Assembly: GCF_001571325.1 (NCBI RefSeq)
Contig: NZ_BCTO01000025.1
Coordinates: 1 to 64,000, forward strand
DNA length: 64,000 nt
Source of the DNA: Delftia tsuruhatensis NBRC 16741
GTDB taxonomy: Bacteria > Pseudomonadota > Gammaproteobacteria > Burkholderiales > Burkholderiaceae_C
Direction: 5' to 3'
Within the stretch, counting starts at the first letter, position 1, and each line of letters begins with the position of its first letter. The notes below the pieces were generated by a model. It had not been told where the DNA came from. It saw nothing but the letters and a program-made list of their open reading frames with translations, and searched no databases. This document shows, in pieces, positions 24,588 to 33,618 of the stretch. The position numbers and the translations under genes are program-made.

Positions 24588-27500
24588 CTACTTGGGCATC
24601 CACACCCGCACCAGCGACAGCAGCTTTTCCACGTCCAGCGGTTTGGCGATGTAGTCGTTGGCACCGGCGGCCAGGCATTTCTCCTGGTCGTCCTTCATGG
24701 CCTTGGCGGTCAGGGCGATGATGGGCAGGCGGCGCCATTGCGGCCGGTTGCGGATCTCGCGCATGGCGGTGTAGCCATCCATCTCGGGCATCATGATGTC
24801 CATCAGCACCAGGTCGATACCGGCCTGCGCCGCGCCGCGAGACTCCAGCGCCTCCAGCGCCTCGCGCCCGTTGCGCGCGATCTCCACGCGGATGCCCGTG
24901 GGCTCCAGGATGCTGGACAGCGCAAACACGTTGCGCACATCGTCTTCCACCACCAGCACCGTGCGCCCTTCCAGCGCAGACTCGCGGCTGCGCGCGACCT
25001 GCAGCATCTGGCGGTGCTCGGCCGACAGCTCCGACTCCACCTGGTGCAGGAACAGCGTGACCTCGTCGAGCAGGCGCTCGGGCGAGCGCGCGTCCTTGAT
25101 GATGATGGACTTGGAAAAGCGCCGCAGCTGCTGCTCTTCATCGCGCGACAGCGCCCGGCCCGTGTAGACGATGACAGGCGGGAAGGAAACATCGTCCTGG
25201 TCCGTCATGCGCTGCAGCAGCTCGTAGCCGCTGATGTCAGGCAGGTTCAGGTCCATCACCATGCAGTCGAATGTGGAGCCGCGCAGATGATCCAGCGCGG
25301 CGGCCGCCGTGCCCGCGCAGACGATGTCCACATCGCTGCGGCTGAGCAGGTGGCGCACGCTCTCGCGCTGGCGCTCGTCATCCTCCACCACCAGCACGCG
25401 GCGCAGGTCCTGGGTGAACTTGGCCTCCAGCCGCTGCAGGGCGTGGACCAGTTCCTCGCGCTTGACGGGCTTGAGCGCGTAGCCGACGGCACCCCGCCCC
25501 ATGGCTTCCTGCGAATAGTCCGCGACCGAGACCACGTGCACGGGAATGTGGCGCGTGGCCGGGTTGCGCTTGAGCTGGTCCAGCACGCCCAGGCCCGAGA
25601 AATCGGGCAGGTTGATATCGAGCACGATGGCGTTGGGCTGATTGTCGGCCGCCATGGACAGGCCGTCGGACGCCGTATTGGCCACGTCGCACTCGAAATC
25701 CATCTCGCGTGCCAGCTCCGACAGGATGTCCGCGAAGCGCAGGTCATCCTCGATCACGAGGATGCGGCGCCCGCTCTGACCCCTCTTGCGCAGGGCGTCC
25801 GTTGCCGCCGACGCGGCAGGTGCCATGGCAGGCGACATGGGCGGCGCGAACGCAGGTGCGGCGGGCGCAACGTTGGCCGTTGCGAGCACGGGCACGGACG
25901 ACGCTGCCAAGGCCTCTCGCAGCCCCTGCGGCTGAGGCTGCGGTGCGGCAGTCGTGGCCGTGGCCGGGCCGGACTCGGCCGACTCCAGGCTCACGGGCAC
26001 GGTCAGTGTGAAAACGCTGCCCTGGCCAGGCGTGCTGGAGACGGTCAGCGTGCCGCCCAGCAGCCCCGCCAGATCACGCGATATCGACAGGCCCAGGCCC
26101 GTGCCGCCGAACTTGCGGTGCGTGCTGCCATCGGCCTGGCGGAAGGCATCGAAGATGAATTGCTGCTGCTGCTCGGCAATGCCGATGCCGGTATCGCGCA
26201 CCGCGAAAGACAGCATGCCCTGGGGCGCGCAGGACACCTGCAGGCCCACCGAGCCCTTGGCCGTGAACTTGAGCGCGTTGGACAACAGGTTCTTGAGCAC
26301 CTGGGCCAGCCGCATGGGATCGGTCTGCATGGTGGCGGGCACGCCCGGGTCCACGGTCCAGGACAGCTCCAGGCCCTTTTCGCGGGCAATCGGGCGCAGC
26401 GGCTCCATCAGCGTCTGCAGCGCAGTGGCAATGGTCACGGGCTCGGCGACCACGGTGACCTGGCCGGCCTCGATCTTGGACAGGTCCAGGATGTCGTTGA
26501 TCAGCGCCAGCAGGTCGCTGCCTGCGGCGTGGATGGTCTGCGCGTACTTGATCTGCTCGGCCTGCAGATTGCCCGGCCTGTTGTCGGCCAGCAGCTTGGC
26601 CAGGATCAGGGTGGAGTTCAGCGGCGTGCGCAGTTCGTGGCTCATATTGGCCAGGAACTCGCTCTTGTACTGGCTGGCCAGCTCCAGCTCGCGGGCCTTG
26701 TCGGTCAGCGCGCCCTGGGCGCGCAGCAATTGCTCGCGCTGGTACTCCAGCTGCTGGGTCTGCTCTTCCAGGTGGGCATTGGTCTGCTCCAGCTCGGTCT
26801 GCTGGTGCTCCATCTGGGTCTGCGACTCCTGCAGGATGCGGCTTTGCTGCTCCAGCTCCTCGTTGCTCACGCGCAGCTCTTCCTGCTGGGCTTGCAGCTC
26901 TTCCGACTGGCGGCGCGTTTCCTCCAGCAAGGTCTCCAGGCGCGAACGGTCCAGGCCCGAGCGAATGGCCACGGCCAGCGATTCGGAGGCGCGCTCCAGC
27001 AGGCTGCGCTCGGCTTCGCCCACGGGGCGCAGAAAGCCCAGTTCGATCACGGCGAACACTTCGCCGTTTTCCATGGCGGGCACCAGCATCAGCTGCAAGG
27101 GGCTGGACTGGCCGGTGCCCGAGGAAATCTGCAAATGCTGGGCAGGCACATCGCTGACATGCAGCAGCTTGCGCGACGCGGCCGCCTGGCCCGCCAGCCC
27201 CTCGCCGGGCAGCAGCTTTTGCTGCAGTCGCTCGCGCGGCAGGGCATAGCCGCCGAACAGGCGCAACCCGCCATCGGCGCAGTCCACCACATAGCCGGCG
27301 CCCACATCGGCACGCAAATAGTTGGCCAGGTACTCCAGCGCCTTCTGGCCCAGGTCTTCCAGCCGGTGGTCTCCCTGCAACTGCTGCCCCAGGCCGGAAA
27401 GACCGGACGTCACCCACGACTGGCGCGCCTTGACGCGGTACTCGCGCACCGTCAGCGCGGCCGATGCCAGGATCAGGCCCAGCAGGATGAGGGAGCCGCC

Positions 27501-28091
27501 CCAGGAATAGTAGGTCGAGGTGGTGGATGCCTCCACCCACAGCTGGCGACGCTGGGCCAGCTCCCGTGTCTGGTGCGTGTAGAGGTCGTCGATCAGCTCG
27601 CGCAGCCGGTCCATGGCGTTCTTGCCCACGTCCAGGCGCACCAGGGCCATGGCGGCGTCCAGATCGCCGGACTTGCGCAGGTCTATGGTCTCCTGCAGCT
27701 CGCGCAGCTTCTGGGCCGATATCTCCTCGATCTGCGCCAGCAGCCGGTGCTGGTCGGAGTCATTGGAAGTGCGCGCCTTGAGCGCCTCCAGCTGCTGCAT
27801 CAGCACATCGCGTGCCTGCTGGTAGGGCTGCAGGTAGGCCGGGTCGCCCGTGAGCAGAAAACCGCGCTGCCCGGTCTCAGCGTCCTTGAGCGAAGCATTG
27901 AGCTGGCTGAGCTGGCGCATGGCCAGTGTCGTGCGGTCCATGGCCACCACGGCCTGGCCTCGCGTCTCAGACGCCCTGAAATTGACGAAGGCAATGACCA
28001 GGGTGGCCAGTGCCGCCGCGCCAAAGCCGGCAACAAGTGTCCATGGAATGGCAAAGCGCTGGGTGCTCTGATTGCGGGAGGATCGTGGCAT
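24588..28091 (-). CDS. Hybrid sensor histidine kinase: CHASE3, GAF, coiled coil, HisKA-HATPase, three receivers
   Basis: In this 1167-residue protein a first membrane helix (about 15-35) and a second (about 195-215) flank a CHASE3-type helical sensor with DAETGQRGFLLTGD. A GAF domain follows (about 225-370), then a long Gln/Glu-rich coiled coil, the phospho-acceptor site NMSHELRTPLN near 483, and ATP-binding motifs (LLSNALKFTAKG, GTGLGLSIS). Three C-terminal receivers have acceptors in VLDINLPDFSG, VMDLNLPDISG and LMDIMMPEMDG. The start at MPRSSRNQ places the first helix at the N-terminus. It heads a cluster with CheR, CheB and a receiver-kinase. The signal is unknown. Confidence 0.88.
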   Translation of the reverse strand: MPRSSRNQSTQRFAIPWTLVAGFGAAALATLVIAFVNFRASETRGQAVVAMDRTTLAMRQLSQLNASLKDAETGQRGFLLTGDPAYLQPYQQARDVLMQQLEALKARTSNDSDQHRLLAQIEEISAQKLRELQETIDLRKSGDLDAAMALVRLDVGKNAMDRLRELIDDLYTHQTRELAQRRQLWVEASTTSTYYSWGGSLILLGLILASAALTVREYRVKARQSWVTSGLSGLGQQLQGDHRLEDLGQKALEYLANYLRADVGAGYVVDCADGGLRLFGGYALPRERLQQKLLPGEGLAGQAAASRKLLHVSDVPAQHLQISSGTGQSSPLQLMLVPAMENGEVFAVIELGFLRPVGEAERSLLERASESLAVAIRSGLDRSRLETLLEETRRQSEELQAQQEELRVSNEELEQQSRILQESQTQMEHQQTELEQTNAHLEEQTQQLEYQREQLLRAQGALTDKARELELASQYKSEFLANMSHELRTPLNSTLILAKLLADNRPGNLQAEQIKYAQTIHAAGSDLLALINDILDLSKIEAGQVTVVAEPVTIATALQTLMEPLRPIAREKGLELSWTVDPGVPATMQTDPMRLAQVLKNLLSNALKFTAKGSVGLQVSCAPQGMLSFAVRDTGIGIAEQQQQFIFDAFRQADGSTHRKFGGTGLGLSISRDLAGLLGGTLTVSSTPGQGSVFTLTVPVSLESAESGPATATTAAPQPQPQGLREALAASSVPVLATANVAPAAPAFAPPMSPAMAPAASAATDALRKRGQSGRRILVIEDDLRFADILSELAREMDFECDVANTASDGLSMAADNQPNAIVLDINLPDFSGLGVLDQLKRNPATRHIPVHVVSVADYSQEAMGRGAVGYALKPVKREELVHALQRLEAKFTQDLRRVLVVEDDERQRESVRHLLSRSDVDIVCAGTAAAALDHLRGSTFDCMVMDLNLPDISGYELLQRMTDQDDVSFPPVIVYTGRALSRDEEQQLRRFSKSIIIKDARSPERLLDEVTLFLHQVESELSAEHRQMLQVARSRESALEGRTVLVVEDDVRNVFALSSILEPTGIRVEIARNGREALEALESRGAAQAGIDLVLMDIMMPEMDGYTAMREIRNRPQWRRLPIIALTAKAMKDDQEKCLAAGANDYIAKPLDVEKLLSLVRVWMPK

Positions 28092-28298
28092 GCAGTGGAG
28101 TTTCTGGCAGGAAGGGACGGGGAAATCCGCCAAGGACTGTAAACGTTTTGCGCAGCCCTCGGCAGCACTGTGGCGCAGCTTGCGCTGGTTTCGGCGGCGC
28201 GCGACGCCCGCAGGCGCCATTGCAGCCGTTAACATGGCCCGATACTCTCCTTCCGGCACCCCGCTGCGGGCGTCGGCCCACTTTCCAGGACCCATTGC

Positions 28299-28688
28299 AT
28301 GAAAACCTTTGCCATCACCGTCGCATCGCTGGCCGCTGCCGCTTCGCTGGTGTCCACCAGCGCCAGCGCTGCGGCTTCGATCTTCCTCAACGACACCGTC
28401 GCCGCGCGCATTCCCGCCAGGGACCTGCCCGATGCCAAGGCCGCCGTGGCCAAGGTGCTCAACGAGGCCGCCGACGGCTCCGTGACCGAATGGACCAGCG
28501 GCCCGAACCGAACCAACCAGCGCGTGACGTTGGCCTTGCAGCCGCAGCAGACCGTGCAGACCGGGACGGCCGGAAGCTGCCGCCTGCTGTCGGCCGATGT
28601 GCGCCTGAAAAAGACCTCGGAAAACTGGCGCTTCTGGTTCTGCAAGCAGTCCGACGGATCGTGGAAGGCCAGCGGCAGCCAGCCCTGA
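28299..28688 (+). CDS. Small exported protein, surface-antigen-like
   Basis: The 129-residue protein has a clear signal peptide (KTFAITVASLAAAASLVSTSASA) and an approximately 105-residue mature part. TEWTSGPNRTNQRVTLAL and GSCRLLSADVRLKK resemble the C-terminal half of 17-kDa surface antigen type domains, in which two cysteines (here SCR and WFC) are common and could form a disulfide. Function is unknown. It is divergent from the hybrid kinase gene (207-bp gap) and 107 bp upstream of a lipoprotein gene. Confidence 0.6.
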   Translation: MKTFAITVASLAAAASLVSTSASAAASIFLNDTVAARIPARDLPDAKAAVAKVLNEAADGSVTEWTSGPNRTNQRVTLALQPQQTVQTGTAGSCRLLSADVRLKKTSENWRFWFCKQSDGSWKASGSQP

Positions 28689-28795
28689 GCAAGGATTGCG
28701 GTGGTCGGCGACCGGGAATCCGGCATGGACCTACGCCACCAGACCTGGGCGCGTGGGAGCATGTCGGCCGGAAGATAGACCACCGGAGAACAACC

Positions 28796-29203
28796 ATGCC
28801 CCATGAATTTGTGCATGCCACGACACTTGCCAGACGGCTGGCCCTGGGCGTCGCCGCAAGCTCTTTGCTGACGCTGGCCGCCTGCTCGGGCGAGACCTCG
28901 TCGCAGCGCGCGGGATTTCCCATGGCCGAAGTGCCGCGCTTCAACCAGCCGCCACCGGACAAGCCCCTGCTGGGCCAGCCCGTGATCACGGCCGAGCAGG
29001 TCATGCCCCATGCCAAGGGCGACCCGCATGAGCCGTTGCCGGCTGCCGCGCCGCTGCCCGCCCGGGCGTCTGAACCGGCAAGCGGGTCAGGTGCCACCAA
29101 CAAGGAAGATGCAGGCGGCGTGAATCCGGCCGCCGGCCAGGCCGCCGCCATCACCGACGGCCAGGGAGAGGGCTCCAAGTACGAGCTGGGCGCCCCCAAG
29201 TAA
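28796..29203 (+). CDS. Small proline/alanine-rich lipoprotein
   Basis: In this 135-residue protein a signal sequence ends in a lipobox LTLAAC, so the mature protein starts at a lipidated cysteine. The rest is low-complexity, rich in Pro, Ala and Gly, with no recognisable domain. CCGGAGAA lies just upstream of the ATG. It ends 11 bp before the convergent chemoreceptor gene. Function unknown. Confidence 0.7.
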   Translation: MPHEFVHATTLARRLALGVAASSLLTLAACSGETSSQRAGFPMAEVPRFNQPPPDKPLLGQPVITAEQVMPHAKGDPHEPLPAAAPLPARASEPASGSGATNKEDAGGVNPAAGQAAAITDGQGEGSKYELGAPK

Positions 29204-29214
29204 CCTGGCCGGGC

Positions 29215-30969
29215 TCAGAACGAGGTCCAGTCCCCATCGTCCTTGCCAGTGGCAGGCACGGACTGCCGGGAGGCCGGCAGCTTGGCGGCTGCAGGCTTGG
29301 CGGCGGGTGCGCCCGGGGACGCCGCAGGCGCGGCCAGCGGCCTGGCAGGAGCGCGCATCTGCGCTGCCGCAGGCTGTGCACGCCCGGCAGGGGCCGGGGC
29401 TGGGGCCACCGCCGGACGAGCGGACGCCACGCCCTCGATACGGAATACGCTCACTGCAGCGGCCAGCTGGTGCACCTGGGATTTGAGCGAGCCGGTTGCA
29501 GCGGCCGCCTCCTCGACCAGCGCCGCATTCTGCTGTGTCACCGTGTCCATCTGGGAAATCGCCTGGTGCACCTGGTTGATGCCGCTGCTCTGCTCCTGGC
29601 TGGCGGCGGTGATCTCGGCCACTAGGTCGCTGACCTGCTGCACGCTTTGCACGATGCCATCCATGGTGCGTCCGGCCTCGGCCACCTGGCGCGTGCCCGC
29701 CTCCACCTTGGAGACCGAGTCGGCAATCAGGTCCTTGATGTCCTTGGCCGCCGAGGCGCTGCGCTGCGCCAGCGCGCGCACCTCACCGGCCACCACGGCA
29801 AAGCCGCGGCCCTGCTCGCCGGCGCGCGCCGCTTCCACGGCGGCGTTCAGCGCCAGGATGTTGGTCTGGAAGGCAATGGAGTCGATCACGCCGATGATGT
29901 CGGCAATCTTGCGGCTGGACTCGCTGATGCCGCCCATGGTGTCCACCACGCCCGCCACCACCTTGCCGCCCTGCACGGCTGTCTGCGACGCCGAAGCGGC
30001 CAGCTGATTGGCCTGGCGCGCGTTCTCTGCGTTCTGCTTGACCGTGCTGGTCAGCTCCTCCATGGCAGCGGCCGTCTGCTCCAGCGAGCTGGCCTGCTGC
30101 TCGGTGCGCGAGGACAGGTCCTGGTTGCCCGCGTCGATCTCGCCCGAAGCCGTGGCAATGTTGTCGGCACCCGAGCGCACCTGCCCCACGACCTGGGCCA
30201 GGTTGTCGTTCATCTGGCGCAGCGCCTGCAGCAACTGGCCCGTTTCATCGCGCGAATCAACGGTGATGCGGCTGGTCAGGTCGTTGTTGGCCACGGTGCG
30301 CGCCACGCGCAGGGCCTCGGCCAGCGGCCTGGTGATGCCGCGCGTGATCCACCAGGCGGCCAGCGCGCCCAGCACGAAGGCCAGCGAGACCACCGTGATG
30401 ATGGCAGCTCGACTGGCCGAGAAGCGCACCAGCACATCGGCGGCGGAGCTGTCGATGGCCGCGCGCTGCATGTCCAGCAGGCGCTGGACCATGTCGATAT
30501 AGCGCTGCGTGGCGGGCTGGTATTGCTGGGTGAACAGGCGCTCGGCGTCTTCGGCGCGGCCCTCGGCCTTGGCCTTGGTCACCACGTCGCGGCCCGCCAG
30601 ATAGCCGGCGCGCGCCTTCTTGATCTCGACCCAGATGTCCTTTTCCTCCTGGGTCTGCAGCAGCGGCTCGATGCGGTCCTGCAGCTTGCTGGACTGGCGC
30701 GAGGACTCGGCTGCGTCTTCGGCGAAGAAGGTGGCCAGCGAGGGATCGCTGCTCTTGGCAATGGCCGTTGTGCGGCGCGAACCCGAGTGGATGTTGCGGA
30801 ACCAGTCGCTGATCATCCGCTCCTTGGCCAGGGCTACCTCGGTGATTTCCGTGGTCGAGCGGGCCATGTGCCCCATGCTGACGATGCTGGTGACACTGAT
30901 GAGCAGCATGATCAGCAAAAGAATGGTGAAACCGCCTCCGAGACGAAGGCCTATGCGCAGATTTTTCAT
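29215..30969 (-). CDS. Methyl-accepting chemotaxis protein (Tsr-like topology)
   Basis: The 584-residue protein has a membrane helix at about 12-34 and a four-helix-bundle type periplasmic domain of about 150 residues (4HB_MCP style). A second helix lies near 190-212, followed by HAMP and a signalling domain with the hairpin tip [34 protein letters not shown]. An Ala/Pro-rich tail ends in DWTSF, resembling the C-terminal pentapeptide tether for CheR/CheB in long-tailed receptors. Ligand unknown. A FliD-like gene lies 39 bp upstream on the same strand and may share its promoter. Confidence 0.9.
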   Translation of the reverse strand: MKNLRIGLRLGGGFTILLLIMLLISVTSIVSMGHMARSTTEITEVALAKERMISDWFRNIHSGSRRTTAIAKSSDPSLATFFAEDAAESSRQSSKLQDRIEPLLQTQEEKDIWVEIKKARAGYLAGRDVVTKAKAEGRAEDAERLFTQQYQPATQRYIDMVQRLLDMQRAAIDSSAADVLVRFSASRAAIITVVSLAFVLGALAAWWITRGITRPLAEALRVARTVANNDLTSRITVDSRDETGQLLQALRQMNDNLAQVVGQVRSGADNIATASGEIDAGNQDLSSRTEQQASSLEQTAAAMEELTSTVKQNAENARQANQLAASASQTAVQGGKVVAGVVDTMGGISESSRKIADIIGVIDSIAFQTNILALNAAVEAARAGEQGRGFAVVAGEVRALAQRSASAAKDIKDLIADSVSKVEAGTRQVAEAGRTMDGIVQSVQQVSDLVAEITAASQEQSSGINQVHQAISQMDTVTQQNAALVEEAAAATGSLKSQVHQLAAAVSVFRIEGVASARPAVAPAPAPAGRAQPAAAQMRAPARPLAAPAASPGAPAAKPAAAKLPASRQSVPATGKDDGDWTSF

Positions 30970-31008
30970 GATGGGGAAACAGGATGCGGGACGGAAACGC
31001 GGCGAAAA

Positions 31009-31842
31009 CTAGTTCTTGAGGTAGGCGTCCAGCACCATGCGATTCCAGTTGGCCGAGCCGACCAGGGAATCGCCGAGCTTCTCGGCCGTCGCCACCACGG
31101 CGCTTTGCTGCTGCTGCAGCGCCTTGACCCGGTCGCCCAGGCTTGCCATGGACGAACTCAGGCGGCTGCCCGTGGACAGTGCATCGTTGGCGCTGTTTTC
31201 CACCGCCTTGCCAATGCCGGCCAGGGCCGAGGTCACGCCTGCGGGATCTGTGGCCATGGACTTTTCCAGGGCCTTGGCGTCCACCGCCAGCGTGCCGTCC
31301 TGGCGCTGGACGATGCCGATCCTGCCCAGGCTGGGCGAAGTCGCGCTGCCCGTGACACTCATGATGGCCGCACGCAGCTCGCGCAGCGCGCGGGTGGCCC
31401 CCACATCGGTGGTGGAGCCGGCGGCCGCGCTGGCATTGCCCTTGGCCGCGCTGGCGTTGTAGCGCGCCACCAGCTTTTCCAGCGCACCTTGGACCGACTG
31501 GGTGGTGCTGGTCGCCGTGAGGGCTGCCATCTCCTTGCCCGCCGTGGCCAGATCCACCAGGGACGACTTGAACTGCCCCAGCGCCGACAGCGAGGTCGAG
31601 CCCGCCTGGGCCTGGGCCGCAATGCGCTCGTGTGCCTTGGACAGCGAAGGCGCCAGCTTGCGGACTTTCTCCGCTTCGGTGGTCTCCGTCTGGGTGCTGT
31701 CCGTCTTCGTGGCGCCGGCCTGCGCATCGCTCTTCTTGATGGCCGAGTCCGAAGCCGTCTGCGCCGTGGTGCTGCTGTTGAGCCTGGACTGGGCTCGGGC
31801 CAACAGGCTTTGCACATTCAGGTTGTCGGTTCTGATGCTCAT
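31009..31842 (-). CDS. FliD C-terminal-like protein upstream of chemoreceptor
   Basis: This 277-residue protein is rich in Ala, Ser and Thr and has no signal peptide. The segment LGRIGIVQRQDGTLAVDAKAL, followed by DPAGVTSALAG, resembles the C-terminal part of the flagellar cap protein FliD, which is normally over 400 residues. The N-terminal half (to about residue 90) is low-complexity with a coiled-coil tendency. FliD caps the growing filament. Here the protein is short and no other flagellar structural gene is in the window, so it may be a diverged, differently used relative. The call rests on motif resemblance only. Confidence 0.5.
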   Translation of the reverse strand: MSIRTDNLNVQSLLARAQSRLNSSTTAQTASDSAIKKSDAQAGATKTDSTQTETTEAEKVRKLAPSLSKAHERIAAQAQAGSTSLSALGQFKSSLVDLATAGKEMAALTATSTTQSVQGALEKLVARYNASAAKGNASAAAGSTTDVGATRALRELRAAIMSVTGSATSPSLGRIGIVQRQDGTLAVDAKALEKSMATDPAGVTSALAGIGKAVENSANDALSTGSRLSSSMASLGDRVKALQQQQSAVVATAEKLGDSLVGSANWNRMVLDAYLKN

Positions 31843-31938
31843 GTTCTCTTCCCTGTAAGTTTGCGGATGGTGCGGGCGCAGGGCCCGTCCACGGTTTGGC
31901 AGGGAGACTACCGGGACGCCGCCGCCGCAATGCAGGGA

Positions 31939-31953
31939 TAAGCGGGCCGCTTA
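31939..31953. promoter_or_regulatory. 15-bp palindrome upstream of the FliD-like/MCP genes
   Basis: TAAGCGG and CCGCTTA form perfect 7-bp arms around a single G, about 97 bp before the FliD-like start on the minus strand. It is a candidate operator for the FliD-like/chemoreceptor transcription unit. Confidence 0.4.
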
Positions 31954-32021
31954 CCCGCGACTTGCAGCCTTTGCCGGGCCGGATGCACGCCCGCCTTCGC
32001 CCAGCGGCCCGTGCGCCCATG

Positions 32022-32044
32022 AAAAAGGGCCTCCGAAGAGGCCC
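32022..32044 (-). terminator. Rho-independent terminator after the GntR gene
   Basis: GGGCCTC and GAGGCCC pair perfectly around CGAA, and on the minus strand the stem runs into five T residues. It begins 20 nt after the GntR stop codon. This is a classical intrinsic terminator. Confidence 0.9.
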
Positions 32045-32063
32045 GTTCCACACATCCCGACCA

Positions 32064-32801
32064 TCAAGCCGTCTGCTGCAGGGCTCCGTAGCGCTCGCGC
32101 GCCGTCTGCAGCATGTAGAAGGTGATGCGCTTGACCTCGGCACGGCTGTCGGCGATGTGCTGCTTCAGGCAGGACTGGGCCAGCGCGGCATCGCCGGCCT
32201 CGATGGCGGCAAGAATGGCGGCATGGTCGTCATAGGTTGCCGAGACGCGCGGCAGCTTGATCACATCCAGGCGGCGGATGATGCGGATGCGCTCTGTAAT
32301 GTCCAGGTGGATGCGCGCCATCTCCTGATTGCCGGTCGCGGCCACCAGGCCGGTATGGAAGGCCTCGTCCAGCGAGGCCACGACGGCGGGGTCGGTCTCG
32401 CGCTGCTCCTCGGGCACGCACCAGACTTCGCGCAGCGGCTGCAATGACTGCAGCGATTCGCCCACCAGGCTGGCCACGGCGCTGGTCTCCATCAGGGTGC
32501 GCACCTCGTACAGATCCTCGAAGTACTTGAAGTCGAAGGCCTTGATCTGCCATCCGCTCTTGAAGTGCACATCCACATAGCCATCGCGCTGCAACCAGAA
32601 CAGCGCCTGGCGCACGGGCGTGCGGCTGACCTGCATGCGCGTGGCGATCTCGCCTTCACTGAAACGGTCGCCAGGCAGCAGGCGGAAATCGAAGATGTCG
32701 TTCTTCAGGCAGGTGTAGATCTGCGCAGCCAGCGAATGCGCGCTGCTTGCAGGCCCCTGGCGCGTCTCGCACACCGGCGAGGAAACAACCGCGATGCTCA
32801 T
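32064..32801 (-). CDS. GntR-family transcriptional regulator, FCD subfamily
   Basis: The 245-residue protein has an N-terminal winged helix-turn-helix (about 25-90) with LPGDRFSEGEIATRMQVSRTP and VRQALFWLQRDGYV. An all-helical FCD ligand domain follows, with FEDLYEVRTLMET, DEAFHTGLVAATGN and DDHAAILAAIEAGD, which carry the Asp/His positions that bind metal and carboxylate effectors in this family. Such regulators usually repress catabolic or transport genes and respond to organic acids. The start at MSIAVVSSP gives a typical length. No obvious target gene adjoins it; a strong inverted repeat lies upstream at 32962-32990. Confidence 0.87.
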   Translation of the reverse strand: MSIAVVSSPVCETRQGPASSAHSLAAQIYTCLKNDIFDFRLLPGDRFSEGEIATRMQVSRTPVRQALFWLQRDGYVDVHFKSGWQIKAFDFKYFEDLYEVRTLMETSAVASLVGESLQSLQPLREVWCVPEEQRETDPAVVASLDEAFHTGLVAATGNQEMARIHLDITERIRIIRRLDVIKLPRVSATYDDHAAILAAIEAGDAALAQSCLKQHIADSRAEVKRITFYMLQTARERYGALQQTA

Positions 32802-33496
32802 GCGACTGCCGCGCCCGCTGGAGCACGCAGGCCTCGCCGCTGGCCGCCGCCAAGGCCTGGCAACGACATGCCCGGAGCCCTGAAGAAGGGCCAGGCCTTG
32901 CCTTCGACACCGGACTCGCGCATGGCCGAAGACAGGGTATACGCCGACCGTAGCAGCAATACCATTGCCTGATTTGCGATCAGGCAATGGGCAATGGTCC
33001 ATTCACGCATTTAGTACTCTTTCTTGTACACAAGTTGGCAGTGGGATTTAATAAAGAAACGAATTGCGTTTTAATAATTGGACCTACAAGAATATCCTCG
33101 ACAACGGCCGATCTTCGTGTATGCTCCGCGACTTGCCGCCGCAAAGGCCATACGCACCACAGCGTTTGGCAGCCCCCGACACCAGGCATTCAAAGTGACT
33201 GGACCAACACCAACAGGAACCCACTCGCGGTAATCCTGCGCATATTTGCGCCAATCCATTTTTTCCAGAGAGTTTCTGCACACACCTGGTGCAACGAGCA
33301 CATCAATTTCCCCATGCCTGCGGCCATGGGTTTGTGTATTTGTTAAATATTGCAAGATATTGAGGCATTCAGCCTCTGACAGGAATGGAAGGCGGCTTTC
33401 TGTCAAGGAACTGACATGTGAATCTGCTAGCAGCGGCCTTGCGCGTGCAGAGACAAGGCACGTCCTGCCCGATATTCCATCCACCGCTCGATTCCA
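32802..33496. other. Gene-free AT-rich spacer between GntR and hcp, with regulatory-type repeats
   Basis: No gene with coding character was found in this stretch. About 33000-33420 is clearly less GC-rich than the rest of the window. It holds the 12-bp-arm inverted repeat at 32962-32990 and a near-palindrome CTTGTACACAAG at 33023-33034, which has the TGTACA core seen in some GntR-type operators. It may contain the GntR promoter on the minus strand. Open frames crossing it have atypical residue use and no ribosome sites. Confidence 0.5.
32962..32990. promoter_or_regulatory. 12-bp-arm inverted repeat upstream of the GntR gene
   Basis: CCATTGCCTGAT (32962-32973) and ATCAGGCAATGG (32979-32990) are exact reverse complements with a 5-bp spacer. 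A further half-copy, GCAATGG, follows directly. It lies 161-189 bp upstream of the GntR start. There is no adjoining T tract, which favours a protein-binding site over a terminator. Autoregulation by the GntR protein is a reasonable guess. Confidence 0.55.
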
Positions 33497-33593
33497 GCTT
33501 TCCATACTGGAAAGCCTCCATCGATGGATGGAGGCCATATTCCCGCGCATCCACGGCAAACCCACGCCGGATGCATCCGACGCGGGTTTGCCG
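33497..33593 (-). terminator. Three consecutive hairpins downstream of hcp
   Basis: Reading along the plus strand there are three stems. GCTTTCCA/TGGAAAGC has a 3-nt loop (33497-33515). GCCTCCAT/ATGGAGGC has a 6-nt loop (33514-33535). CGGCAAACCC/GGGTTTGCCG (33554-33593) encloses the perfect palindrome CGGATGCATCCG. The array starts about 25 nt after the hcp stop on the minus strand. No T tract follows, so it may work as a stabilising 3' structure for an abundant transcript or as a REP-like element. Confidence 0.6.
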
Positions 33594-33618
33594 CAGCAGC
33601 AAGCCTGCGCAAGAAGAC

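Noticed and set aside
24585..28142. 1185-codon open frame on plus strand, antisense to the hybrid kinase
   Set aside because: Same GC-bias shadow; the minus strand encodes a complete kinase with three receiver domains.
33071..33565. 164-codon minus-strand frame in the AT-rich spacer upstream of GntR
   Set aside because: No ribosome site, no recognisable domain, crosses two of the three hairpins downstream of hcp, and codon use unlike the neighbours. A real small gene of foreign origin cannot be fully excluded.
33554..33593. Hairpin considered as an integron attC site
   Set aside because: The conserved core-site triplets of attC recombination sites are not at the stem ends and no integrase gene is present.
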